Shown here piece after piece: positions 18,996 through 27,733 of a stretch of DNA of 64,000 nucleotides (position 1 is the stretch's first letter; the number at the start of each line of letters is the position of its first letter). The stretch is from Paraburkholderia azotifigens (lineage in GTDB: Bacteria; Pseudomonadota; Gammaproteobacteria; Burkholderiales; Burkholderiaceae): assembly GCF_007995085.1 (NCBI RefSeq), contig NZ_VOQS01000005.1, forward strand, positions 62,001-126,000, read 5' to 3'. The position numbers were made by a program, and so were the translations under genes. A model generated the notes under the pieces. It searched no databases and was not told where the DNA came from. It saw only the letters and a program-made list of their open reading frames with translations.

Positions 18996-20363
18996 ATGAA
19001 TGAAATTGTTGACTATCGTAGGGCATGGGTTACCGTGGGCATGGTGTTTCTATTCATGCTCATTAACTTTGCCGACAAGGCAGTTATTGGCCTTTCAAGT
19101 ACCTCGATAATCAAAGAACTCGGACTGACACATGCACAGTTTGGTGCGCTCGGGAGTGCCTTTTTCATTCTTTTTTCGATTTCAGGCGTTGCTGTCGGCT
19201 TCTTGTCAAATCGCATCAGCACAAAGGCAATCATGCTCACGATGAGCATAGTATGGGCAATCACGTTGCTGCCGATGGCGGGTACCGTGACCTTTACCGT
19301 GTTGCTTGCAAGCCGCATAGTGCTCGGGGCGGCAGAAGGGCCGGCGTTTCCAATTGCCTTGCACGCGGTCTACAAATGGTTCGGCGACGCCAAACGAGCG
19401 GTCCCTAGCAGCGTAGTCGCATGCGGTGCCGCATTCGGCACGGGCGTCGTGGCGCCACTGCTCACCTGGATCATCGTGCATTTCGGCTGGCACGCTGCCT
19501 TCATGGTGCTCAGCGTGATTGGATTCTGTTGGGCCATTCTTTGGGTAGCGTTGGGCAAGGACGGTCCACTCGATCGTCGTGCAGGGAAGAGCGGCGTCGA
19601 CTCGACGCTGAAAATTCCGTACGTACGATTGTTATTCAGCCGTACCGCACTGGGCGTATTCATTGCAGGTTTTGCTGCTTACTGGATCATCGCGCTGAAC
19701 ATCGTATGGCTCGCAAATTATTTGGTCCGAGGTTTGCATCTCACGCCTTCGTACGCGGCTTGGATCGTACTGCTGCCGTCGGTGATGCAGTTGATACTCT
19801 CGCCCATATGCGCGTTCATTTCGCAACACATGACGAACGCTGGATATTCCAGTCGCTACTCCCGAGGCCTATTTGGCTGCGCGTGCGTAGCGATAGCGGG
19901 CGTCGCGATGATATGTCTGCCGCTGGCGCCGGTCGGCCCGCTTAAGATCGCGCTGATCGGCTTGAGTTTTTCGATCGGTAGCGTGGTCTTTCCGCTCGGA
20001 ACTACGTTAATCGGCGAGATCAGCCCACCATCGCAACGGGGCGCCATGCTCGGTATTACGAATTCGATTCATACTCTTGCGGGCCTTATTGCGCCTGTCG
20101 CAATGGGAGTCATCGTCGATGTTGGCGTCGATCCGGTGGAGGGCTTTCGGACCGGATATGTAAGTGCAGGTCTATTGGTCGTCACGCTCGGTTTGATAGC
20201 TGCCTGTCTTATCGATCCGACGTCCGATCTTGGCCGGTTTCGGCGACTTGGCTTTGAGGCTAGCGAAAACCGGGATGATCATCGCAACCATCTCGCGGAC
20301 GTACAGACGGCTAACAGTCAGTCTAAGAACGTCTTCGCCGATGCACGCGGGCTCGCGCAATAG
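18996..20363 (+). CDS. MFS transporter, anion:cation symporter-like
   Basis: A 455-residue inner-membrane carrier with about 12 hydrophobic segments. The N-terminal region INFADKAVIGLSSTSIIKELGL and RIVLGAAEGPAFPIALHAV are typical of the ACS subfamily, which imports organic anions such as hexuronates, phthalate and small acids. Start: the frame opens at GTG 18993, but ATG 18996 has GGAG eight bases upstream. About 60 hydrophilic residues follow the last helix. A perfect HutC-like palindrome lies about 100 bp upstream, so it is likely induced by the same effector as the repressor's targets. It probably imports the pathway substrate or a cleavage product; specificity is not readable. Confidence 0.9.
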   Translation: MNEIVDYRRAWVTVGMVFLFMLINFADKAVIGLSSTSIIKELGLTHAQFGALGSAFFILFSISGVAVGFLSNRISTKAIMLTMSIVWAITLLPMAGTVTFTVLLASRIVLGAAEGPAFPIALHAVYKWFGDAKRAVPSSVVACGAAFGTGVVAPLLTWIIVHFGWHAAFMVLSVIGFCWAILWVALGKDGPLDRRAGKSGVDSTLKIPYVRLLFSRTALGVFIAGFAAYWIIALNIVWLANYLVRGLHLTPSYAAWIVLLPSVMQLILSPICAFISQHMTNAGYSSRYSRGLFGCACVAIAGVAMICLPLAPVGPLKIALIGLSFSIGSVVFPLGTTLIGEISPPSQRGAMLGITNSIHTLAGLIAPVAMGVIVDVGVDPVEGFRTGYVSAGLLVVTLGLIAACLIDPTSDLGRFRRLGFEASENRDDHRNHLADVQTANSQSKNVFADARGLAQ

Positions 20364-20655
20364 CGACGCTTTTCCATGACTTGATGCGCCGTTGGGGGCG
20401 ATTGCCCGCTGCTAACGCCCTGCACGCGCCCGGGTGCAGCCGTCAGGTCCGCACATATCTAATTCGTCGTTCTTCAATTATGTCGACCTTGGAGAAGCGA
20501 GGGGTCGTGATGATCGCTTTCGGACACTCGGCAATGCGTCCCGGAAGTGACTCTCCCGAGGTTTGCGACGTCAAGTTCGTCATTTGTATCGTGCCATGGT
20601 TTTTACCGCAGAACTTGTCGGGACACGGCCTAATGAACGCGAACTAACCTAAAGC

Positions 20656-21372
20656 TTAATACCTGCCGCTCAGTTTGTATCTGCTAGCAGGATGCCAGAG
20701 GGTAACGTCACTCGCGATTTGCCCCAGAGCGCGCGTCCGGCGTCGCAGCACCAGACACGGCTCGCCTATCGGCATCAACAGCGCTTGCCTTACCATTGCA
20801 TTAGTCTTTCGTGCCGTTATCCAGTATTCCGCGCCTTGTGCCGGCGCAACGCGCATCATATATTCATTTGGGGTCTCGGCCTCAAAATCCTGTTCCAGAT
20901 AGTCAGGGAAGACTAGGCTATTGACGTACCGGTCCTCGAATTGTATCGGCGTATCGTTGTCGAAATGCACGATGCGGGAGTGAAATGCTGTCCCGGTTTG
21001 GGGCAGCTCCAGCGTTTGCAACGCGGGGGTGTCATGAGTTGACTCAAGAAGCAGGATCTTGCTGCGATGCGCGTCACCACGCGAGCGGATCTCGTCGGCA
21101 ATACTGCGGATCTCGATCACGGTCGATTGATATCGACGGTCGGTGATAAAGGTTCCGCGTCCGCGTACACGTGTTAGAACGTTTTCACTCACAAGCTCCC
21201 GAAGTGCACGATTTACCGTCATTCGCGACAACGAAAATTCGCTCGCCAAGGAAAGTTCGGTCGGAATCATGTCTCCCAGGCGCCACTGGCCTGTTTCTAT
21301 CATCTTCCGAACATAGTCCTTCAGTTGCTGATACGCCGGCGTCGCCGTCGTCCCATTTTTTTCGGTATTCAT
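20656..21372 (-). CDS. hutC: GntR-family repressor of the HutC type
   Basis: A 238-residue regulator: an N-terminal winged helix (about 10-75; YQQLKDYVRKMI, then LASEFSLSRMTVNRALREL and RGRGTFI) and a C-terminal UTRA effector domain (about 95-235). The stretch QFEDRYVNSLVFPDYLEQDFEAETPNEYMMRVAP closely follows HutC proteins, which bind urocanate and release hut operators. A related palindrome (21403-21412) lies 30 bp upstream of its start, suggesting autoregulation. The ligand here may be urocanate or a urocanate analogue made by the neighbouring enzymes. Confidence 0.85.
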   Translation of the reverse strand: MNTEKNGTTATPAYQQLKDYVRKMIETGQWRLGDMIPTELSLASEFSLSRMTVNRALRELVSENVLTRVRGRGTFITDRRYQSTVIEIRSIADEIRSRGDAHRSKILLLESTHDTPALQTLELPQTGTAFHSRIVHFDNDTPIQFEDRYVNSLVFPDYLEQDFEAETPNEYMMRVAPAQGAEYWITARKTNAMVRQALLMPIGEPCLVLRRRTRALGQIASDVTLWHPASRYKLSGRY

Positions 21373-21401
21373 AGGGATGTATTAAGGAGCTGGAAGGACA
21401 A

Positions 21402-21413
21402 TTGTATAGGCAT
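21402..21413. promoter_or_regulatory. Putative HutC-type operator upstream of the repressor
   Basis: TTGTATAGGCAT containing TGTATAGGCA (21403-21412), the least symmetric of the four copies, 30 bp upstream of the repressor start. Confidence 0.4.
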
Positions 21414-22244
21414 TTCCAGACGGTCTTCGGTCTGGAGGGAATTCAGCCGCGAATTCGTCGCGGCACGTCTCCGCAAAGTGAGCTTCGTTGTATCCTGAAT
21501 TGGCCTAGCCCCGCGCTCCAAATGTTCCGCATGCAGCGCACGACGGTTGGCGTGTTCGTCAGACCGTTTGTCGAAGGGTCGATACGCTCAGGCCTGCCAT
21601 GCATCTGTGCCTCATGATGCGCCTTGAGCGCATCCTCGATGAGCTGGCGCTGACGCAATCCGGCCTGAGTCTTTTCGTAAGTTCACTTATCCGCAGATCC
21701 TACGTTTGTCCGGATGCCTGCACCGCTTTGTTGGTAGTGGGCTAGGTGCCGCAAGATCCTATTGGCTTGGCAAGACCGTCGTTATGCCTCTTCGCCGAAC
21801 GAATGCACGTGTCAATCGCCGTAGCGAGGAAAAAGTCCCGCCATATCACTGATTGTGCACCGATCAAGCATGACAACCATATCGGTGCGCAGTGCGAGCC
21901 CGGACGGTGACCATCCTCCACGGACCGGTCCGGCTCTGGAGGAGAAGCTACTTTCCCGCGTGATGCGAGCGAACGCCTCGCCGTTTATCGCGAGTTACGG
22001 GATGGTGCATTCGACGTGTGAACCTGATCAAGCCGTGGATTTTCTCAGCACCGGAGACAAAAAACCTCGCCTTGCTTTGGGGCCGAATGACGGCCTCCGG
22101 AATTTTTCGGCGTCCGAGATACACGAGCTACATGCTATCGCCTGTCGAGGCGTTGCTGCCGAACGTATATCCGGAGCTTGCCAGCTCGTACTGGCATGCG
22201 TAGTTCGAAATACTGGTGCGTGCAAATGCCGGGCTGGGCGACAG
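21414..22244. other. Gene-free region
   Basis: Several short frames exist (for example 21855-22268, plus strand), but none has recognisable content and different frames look equally plausible. Probably decayed sequence. Confidence 0.3.
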
Positions 22245-22555
22245 TCACGGGCGTGCAAAGTCCTCTAGAGACAATTCCAGGTACGAGGCTGGGTGAGCGC
22301 GCAGCTTTCGTTCAGCGATAGCTTGAATGCGCGGGAAGCCGTTCTCGTTTTGAGAATTCGGACCTCACTTGCATGCGGTTGCAGCCAGAAGTAGGCCTCC
22401 AGAGCAGCGAGCGTGACGACACAATCGACCGTGCCATTTCGATGCGTGAGCGTGAATCTCACTCCGCGTCGATTCGCGAGCGCTTGGGCTTCAAGTGCAA
22501 CGGATTCCATGCCAATAACGTCGATTGTGATACTCGTGTCCCAATTGTTGCACAT
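22245..22555 (-). pseudogene. Small DUF1488-like protein gene with a frameshift
   Basis: From ATG 22555 the frame reads MCNNWDTSITIDVIGMESVA, then NGTVDCVVTLAALEAYFW. After one frameshift near 22347 it continues NENGFPRIQAIAERKLRAHP and ends YLELSLEDFARP at 22245. The pattern (Cys-x-Val then ALEAYF, then a helix with IQAIAERK, then an E-D-F end) resembles DUF1488 proteins, which are common small unknowns in Burkholderiaceae. The frameshift suggests it is inactive. Family assignment is tentative. Confidence 0.5.
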
Positions 22556-22667
22556 TCAATGCGATTTGCGTACTCGCCCGGCGCAATCGGGCAGGCGGTG
22601 CCATCGCCCATCGTCCGCAGCAACGGCTAACGCGCGAAAATCGGCCTCGACCGATTAGCCGCGCCCT

Positions 22668-22952
22668 TTAGTGGGCTCGATTGGCAGTGGTTCTCCGGGA
22701 GCCGGTCTTAGCCAGAATGCCACGAATCATCGCCAGAGACTGTGCGCCCACTGCGGTCGTGGTTGCCGGGCCGGTCGAATGGAAGTAGGGCGGACGAACG
22801 CCTATCTGTCGGCAAACTGCAGAAACAAACGGCTTGGGCGTAGGACAGCGCGCGATCGCGGAGACAACCGACGCGTCGCCGACGCGCATGCGAAGCCACC
22901 CCAGAGTCTGGCGATCGCGCTCGTTGTAAATCCTGACCAGATGTTCCATCAT
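22668..22952 (-). CDS. Small protein of unknown function
   Basis: A 94-residue frame beginning MMEHLVRIYNERDRQTLGWLRMRVGDASV. A strong ribosome binding site (CGGAGGCG) directly precedes the ATG pair, and a perfect 10-bp inverted repeat lies 19 bp upstream of the start, which supports a real regulated gene. The sequence has a two-helix look (DASVVSAIARC, then KPFVSAVCRQIGV) and a basic tail. I recognise no family or enzyme motif. Confidence 0.5.
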   Translation of the reverse strand: MMEHLVRIYNERDRQTLGWLRMRVGDASVVSAIARCPTPKPFVSAVCRQIGVRPPYFHSTGPATTTAVGAQSLAMIRGILAKTGSRRTTANRAH

Positions 22953-22970
22953 CGCCTCCGCGAAGCGTGT

Positions 22971-23009
22971 ATACTGTATATCTAACCAGGTAGTAAATTT
23001 ATACAGTAT
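22971..23009. promoter_or_regulatory. Perfect inverted repeat ATACTGTATA / TATACAGTAT
   Basis: Arms at 22971-22980 and 23000-23009 with a 19-bp spacer, immediately upstream of the small gene at 22668-22952. Each arm holds a CTGTATA half like those of LexA boxes, but the spacing does not make a standard CTGT-N8-ACAG site. The regulator is unknown. Confidence 0.45.
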
Positions 23010-23600
23010 TTAGCGGTTTGGCAAGCATCGTGCTGATCAGTGGTTCAGGCGTGTGTCGTCGACCGACTGCTGCGATAGCCCTTGATGCGGGCCGGGTTGC
23101 ACGGCCGCCTCTCTCCCGTCCAAGGTCGGGCGAGTACTCGAGAGAGCGAGCGGAGCGGCAACGCGGATGTGCGCAACTCAGGTATTTCGGCGTCGAAGCT
23201 GGTGTTCACCGTATCTACTCACTCAAGTCTGTGAGTAGCGGTAGGGATCCGGCTCACCCGCCTTTGATTAGCAGATCCGGGCAGGCAAACCACTAGTTAG
23301 CCTCATGTTATCGGTTGCAAGCCTGCGTCTCGCGTGACGTTCGCGCAGTTAAGTCCTGCTGGCGTGCGTCACCATCAAGGGAACTCTTTACTTGCACGGC
23401 ACGGCGTAGACGCTTGTTCTAAGGATATGTGGTTTTCGCAATTGTTATACGGTCCGCCTTCCTGTAATGTCACCGTTCGCAAGTGCCCATTCATTCGCGA
23501 ACACGCGCGTTCTTCACGGTGAGTTCGCCATGATACTTGGCCGGACAGTCGCCCGAGATGCGACGATTATCAAAGAAGTTCTGAGAGATTTTTGTACGAG
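23010..23600. other. Gene-free region
   Basis: No gene recognised. The frame at 23018-23296 is arginine-rich and lacks family features. Confidence 0.3.
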
Positions 23601-23984
23601 ATGAACCGAAATGCTCACACCATCGAGCACTTGGAACGGTGTCGTGAAAACGGCCGCGTCCGACGCGCGCTTGCTGCGCGCCTCAACACTGCGTGCAGAA
23701 GAGCCGGCGTGAGTTCGGCACGCGTCGCCAAATCGGCTGGCGTCAGCGAACGGGATGTCAAATTCTGGCGGCGCGGGATCACTTCTCCAACACCGCAGGC
23801 GCTCAAGCGGATAGCAGCCGTCATCGATGTGGATTTCTATTGGCTATGTACTGGACAAGACGCGACCGTCGCAAGTCGGTCATATGCCGGTCATCATTTT
23901 GATGGGGCTACACGACGATATGACAACGATGTATCTTATCGGACGCGGAAAGCCGATATTGCGGCTAGACGCCTCACAGCGTAG
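23601..23984 (+). CDS. Small helix-turn-helix (Cro/CI-like) regulator
   Basis: A 127-residue protein with a lambda-repressor-like HTH at about 28-80: LAARLNTACRRAGVSSARVA, then KSAGVSERDVKFWRRGITSP, then ALKRIAAVIDVDFYWLCTG, the usual end of an XRE domain. The C-terminal 45 residues are polar and unassigned. Start: ATG 23601 (MNRNAHTIEHL); TTG 23592 is an upstream alternative. It stands alone before the cold-shock gene. The target is unknown; its own promoter region is the obvious candidate. Confidence 0.7.
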   Translation: MNRNAHTIEHLERCRENGRVRRALAARLNTACRRAGVSSARVAKSAGVSERDVKFWRRGITSPTPQALKRIAAVIDVDFYWLCTGQDATVASRSYAGHHFDGATRRYDNDVSYRTRKADIAARRLTA

Positions 23985-24047
23985 TTTTCAAAGCAACCGG
24001 TAATTGCCGGGTTCGATCAACGCAACCGCATTTAGGAATGACGGAGA

Positions 24048-24251
24048 ATGGCAACAGGCAAAGTGAAGTGGTTTAACGATGCGAAGGGCTTCGGGTTCAT
24101 TACGCCGGACGATGGAGGAGAAGACCTTTTTGCGCACTTCTCCGAGATCCGCGCGAACGGCTTCAAGTCGTTGCAGGAAGATCAGCGGGTTAATTTCGAT
24201 GTAAAGCAGGGCCCCAAAGGCAAGCAGGCGGCGAACATTGAGCCGCAGTGA
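24048..24251 (+). CDS. Cold-shock domain protein (CspA type)
   Basis: A 67-residue single-domain OB-fold protein that binds single-stranded RNA and DNA. It carries RNP1 (KGFGFITP) and RNP2 (DLFAHFSEI) and starts [17 protein letters not shown], as standard. The ribosome binding site ACGGAG is just upstream of the ATG. Full length, no anomalies. Expression could be constitutive or cold-induced; a 5' leader of about 60 bp follows the HTH gene stop. Confidence 0.96.
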   Translation: MATGKVKWFNDAKGFGFITPDDGGEDLFAHFSEIRANGFKSLQEDQRVNFDVKQGPKGKQAANIEPQ

Positions 24252-24369
24252 TCGAGTGATCACGCTGGCAGGACCAGCGCTGAGCTCTGCAACGAGGCCC
24301 GTGGCTTGGCGCTTCTGGAACTGGTAAGCGAAGGGACTTTCCGCGACAAATGCGGCGAACGTTCGGAAT

Positions 24370-24925
24370 CGTTGTTAGATGATGGACCGTTGGCGGCTGC
24401 AGCGTATTCAACTTCTCATCATGGCGGCACAGCAGCTCGTGTGCTGCAAGAAGGATGCGGGCGCGTTGCAGGCTTTTTCGCACTGGCAGCTGCTGTGCGC
24501 TCCCCTCATAGTTCTTGCCAGCGACGGGCTATCGAGGTCGCGACTAACGCGGCTTATGCCACCGCCGATACGTGCTGACGCTCGCTCAACGGCGTCTTTT
24601 TGACGGTGTTGGTGGTATGGCCGTATTGGCTGGTTTTCCACTGGCGCACGTCAATGATCCGGCGCTGCGCACCGGCTCGTTCGGCCTTGGAGGTCAGCTG
24701 CTCATGCAGCGCCGGGTGCGTGGTCGAGCGGGCAACTGATACCGTGGACCGACTCGCGCACTTCGAGGCCTCCGGCCGAACTGAACACGGCATCTCACAA
24801 TACCGCATCCGCGAGGTGGAAGGCCGGTTTTGTTGTGTCGGGAAATCCGGAAACCCCGCAGCGGCAGCCCATCTCACGTTTCGCCCTGACGGAAGCGGGT
24901 GCATCAAAGTGAGCCCGCCAGACAC
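24370..24925 (-). pseudogene. Decayed TnpB-like (IS605 OrfB) transposase fragment
   Basis: In several minus-strand frames it matches the transposase at 53.7-55.2 kb. KAERAGAQRRIIDVRQWKTS, then QYGHTTNTVKKTPLSERQHV corresponds to KAERAGGQRQIIDVRQLKTS, QYDHSTDTFKKKSLSQRQHV there. A shifted frame then gives a stretch matching EKAWAALESYLQRAGW. Only the C-terminal third remains, with at least two frameshifts. It marks a second, older copy of that element between the cold-shock gene and the P450 gene. Confidence 0.7.
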
Positions 24926-25115
24926 ACGATAACTCGTTAGCGATCGCCAGACAACGTGGCTTGGTTGTCAGCAATCGGTTTGAGAACGTCGGCGGTCACT
25001 GCGTCAGCGCATTGTGTCGGGAAGTCGCACCGTTCCCGTCCGCTCCCGACTGTCGCGGTCGAACTACAGCAACCGTGCTGCGACAGGTACCGAAGACCAA
25101 GGGCGCCATGCGGCT

Positions 25116-26552
25116 TCAGTGCCTCAGCGTAAGCCGTACCGGCATTTTGCTGGGTACCATTGTGAAAGCGGCGACTTCCTGGATAGTACTTGCATCGACG
25201 GCAAGCCGGGAAACGAAGCCAGCAGACAGCATCGAGATAACTAGTCGCATCTCAACTGTCGAAAGATGTCTCCCCGGACATACCCTCGGTCCTCCGCCGA
25301 ACTGCAGATGGGCACGCACTTCGTGCGTGCGATGCTCGGAGGCTCGATTGTGCATCCAACGCTCAGGATCAAACTCGTCCGGATGATCGAAGTTGTTCGG
25401 ATCGAGCATCGAAGGCCGGGTCAGAAAGAACATTCTTGACCCAGCTGGAAGATGTACGCCGCGATGCACGACGTCATGTAGTGGCTCAAACGCATGGACC
25501 GGTACCACCGGTCTGAATCGACTCGTTTCAGTGCAAACAGCCTCGCACAAATCGAGCAACTTGAGAGTATCGTAAGTCGGACAAACATTGGCGTGTGCTA
25601 ACGCCGCGCGGGACTGCTGGGATATCCGATTTTGCAAGGCGTCGTCGGCAGTCAGATAAAGCAGCGCCCAAGCAATGGAATTTGCCGTCGTATCTTCACC
25701 CGCGAGCAACATGGTCAAGACATTCGCCGCGACTTCATCATCTGTGATACCAGACCCCGGAGCGTCCCGGACCCTAAGCATGGCATCAAGCAAGTTACCA
25801 GGTTCAGCGTCAGGGCAATCTCGGATGCGCTCGCGCGCACGTTGCATCGTCAGTCGCACGTATCGATGCACTTCAATCAGAGAGCGGTCCAGTTGACGAT
25901 CCCGTGGCAACTTGATGTAACGCCAGTAGCGAACTGGCGCGTTTATCCGATTCATTAGCATTGGGAAAATTACCGCGAGATGCTCCTGGATGACGTCCCC
26001 ATCCTGCTCCAGTGTTTTCGGGTCGTCACCGAAGGCGAGCGCGCTTGTGACGTCAACAGTATAACGTTTGAGATCGTCAGTCATCTCAACTACGCTGCCG
26101 CGGCGTGCTGCGCGTTTCCATCGTATCCTCAGCCGTTCGGTTATCGCTGTCAGGGTGGGATAAAAGGCCTTTATGTGGGCTATCGAAAGAGCTTGCATCA
26201 CCAGTTTTCGTTGCGGTTCCCATGCTGCTCCTTCGACGGAGAAAACGCCGTTGCTCCCCATTTCCTTCAGGATGTCCTCAATCGGGGCGTACCTCCGATA
26301 TCCGTAGGGGCGATCACGCATGATCATGTGGCAAAGTTCCGTGTCGTCCCAAACCGTGACAGGTCGACTTCCGATTTGGAACCGGAACGGCGTGCCGAGC
26401 TCTTTGGCCCATTCTTCCAAAATAAGATGCGCGCGTGACGGGGTCAGTTGGTGCGCGTTTCCGATAAGAGGCAAGCCTCGGGGCCCCGGCAGGTCAGCGA
26501 CTTTACGTGTCGTGAGGGGCTCGGCAGACGCTGTAGCCATTTTTGTCACCAT
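25116..26552 (-). CDS. Cytochrome P450
   Basis: A 478-residue soluble heme monooxygenase. It has the proline-rich start LPGPRGLPLIGN, the oxygen-binding I-helix AGEDTTANS (284-292), the ExxR motif (E342-R345), the PERW-type meander DPERWMHN, and the heme loop FGGGPRVCPGRH with the cysteine ligand at 425. All catalytic elements are intact. No ferredoxin, ferredoxin reductase or fused reductase domain lies nearby, so electrons must come from elsewhere in the genome. There is no N-terminal membrane anchor. The ATG at 26552 is followed by a second candidate (Met5). The substrate is unknown. Confidence 0.95.
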   Translation of the reverse strand: MVTKMATASAEPLTTRKVADLPGPRGLPLIGNAHQLTPSRAHLILEEWAKELGTPFRFQIGSRPVTVWDDTELCHMIMRDRPYGYRRYAPIEDILKEMGSNGVFSVEGAAWEPQRKLVMQALSIAHIKAFYPTLTAITERLRIRWKRAARRGSVVEMTDDLKRYTVDVTSALAFGDDPKTLEQDGDVIQEHLAVIFPMLMNRINAPVRYWRYIKLPRDRQLDRSLIEVHRYVRLTMQRARERIRDCPDAEPGNLLDAMLRVRDAPGSGITDDEVAANVLTMLLAGEDTTANSIAWALLYLTADDALQNRISQQSRAALAHANVCPTYDTLKLLDLCEAVCTETSRFRPVVPVHAFEPLHDVVHRGVHLPAGSRMFFLTRPSMLDPNNFDHPDEFDPERWMHNRASEHRTHEVRAHLQFGGGPRVCPGRHLSTVEMRLVISMLSAGFVSRLAVDASTIQEVAAFTMVPSKMPVRLTLRH

Positions 26553-26863
26553 TTAATAAAGGTTCGCCACATGTGTGGGTGCGGTGAATTGCCCCGAAGG
26601 CCCGCAACTGAACAATAGGCAATGCGACTGCGGACGCTGAAATCGATGATGTAAGAGACGTTTGACGAAATACTCGGTCAACTCGTGATGCCACATGTGA
26701 GGTATGGGCTTTTCCGTGTCACATTCGACGGTGGCGTCTAGCGGCAACGCCATACAACACCCAAGCGCGCATTAGGTCTTGTGCCTGGACTGCATAGTTC
26801 TATGATCGGGTCCGATAAAGCCGTTTGCGGGATTGATTTAGAACAACCGGCCGAAACCGTGAT
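26553..26863. other. P450 upstream region up to the IS21 element
   Basis: Contains the P450 promoter. No gene recognised. The last eight bases, ACCGTGAT (26856-26863), are the left target duplication of the IS21 element. Confidence 0.4.
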
Positions 26864-26965
26864 TGCGTAATTCGTGGAAGCTGGACACGCGTTTCGCGTG
26901 AAGGTGGACGGCTGATTCGCGCGAAGCTGGACAGTCGGAGCGCAGCGACGCGGGGTTTCCGATTT

Positions 26966-27724
26966 TTACTCTGATCGGGGTTTGTCGGTCAAACTCTTTT
27001 TGTGTTTGCGCATCGACTCGCCGCTGAGATTGACGCGATAGGTGTTGTGCACGAGTCGATCGAGAATGGCGTCGGCGAGCGTCGGATCCCCGAGTACCGC
27101 GTGCCAGTTCTCAATTGGAATCTGACTTGTCACAAGCGTCGAACGGTGGCCGTGACGATCATCAAGAATCTCCAGCAGGTCGCGCACGGCGCCGTCGCTC
27201 ATGGGCGCCATCGCGAAGTCATCCATCAGCAGGACGTCCGTCTTTGCCCACTGCGCCAGCAGGCGTGCGTAGCGGCCACTACCGTGGGCAATGGCAAGAT
27301 CCTCGTTCAACCGGGGCATTTTCAGATACAGCGTTGAGAAGCCCTGACGGCATGCCTGGTTGGCCAGTGCACAAGACAGCCAGGTCTTGCCAAGACCGGT
27401 GGCGCCTATGATCACCGTGCTGTTGCGCTCGCGAATCCAGTTGCACGTCAGCAGCTGGCCGATGAGACTGCGGTCGAGTCCCCGTGCCGAGCGGTAGTCG
27501 ATGTCCTCGGGCACGGCATCGGGGAACTTCAGTTTTGCGCGGCGTAGCCGCGCCGTCGTCTGCCGTGATTCGCGCACGCTGGACTCTCGCTCAACAAGCA
27601 GACCCAGTCGTTCCTCGAAGCTCATTGCTTCGATGTCGGCGAGTCCCTGCTGCTCGGTGAGCGCGGCGGCCATGCCGCTCAGGCGTAGCTCGTGCAGCTT
27701 CTCGATGGTCGGATGTCTGAGCAT
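26966..27724 (-). CDS. istB: IstB, IS21 transposition ATPase
   Basis: A 252-residue DnaA/DnaC-like AAA+ ATPase that acts with the IstA transposase in target capture. Features: an N-terminal helical part (MLRHPTIEKLHELRLSGMAA), Walker A GATGLGKTW, Walker B DVLLMDDFAMAP, sensor motif TLVTSQIP and the C-terminal DAILDRLVHNTYRVNLSGESMR that marks IstB. Complete. It lies 9 bp after the istA stop, as usual in IS21 operons. Confidence 0.95.
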   Translation of the reverse strand: MLRHPTIEKLHELRLSGMAAALTEQQGLADIEAMSFEERLGLLVERESSVRESRQTTARLRRAKLKFPDAVPEDIDYRSARGLDRSLIGQLLTCNWIRERNSTVIIGATGLGKTWLSCALANQACRQGFSTLYLKMPRLNEDLAIAHGSGRYARLLAQWAKTDVLLMDDFAMAPMSDGAVRDLLEILDDRHGHRSTLVTSQIPIENWHAVLGDPTLADAILDRLVHNTYRVNLSGESMRKHKKSLTDKPRSE

Positions 27725-27733
27725 ATTTCTCCT

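Noticed and set aside
21855..22268. A 137-codon plus-strand frame in the gap after the repressor
   Set aside because: Competing frames look equally likely and none matches a known family; treated as decayed sequence.
22971..23009. LexA (SOS) box
   Set aside because: The half-sites are similar, but the arms are 19 bp apart and not in the CTGT-N8-ACAG arrangement.
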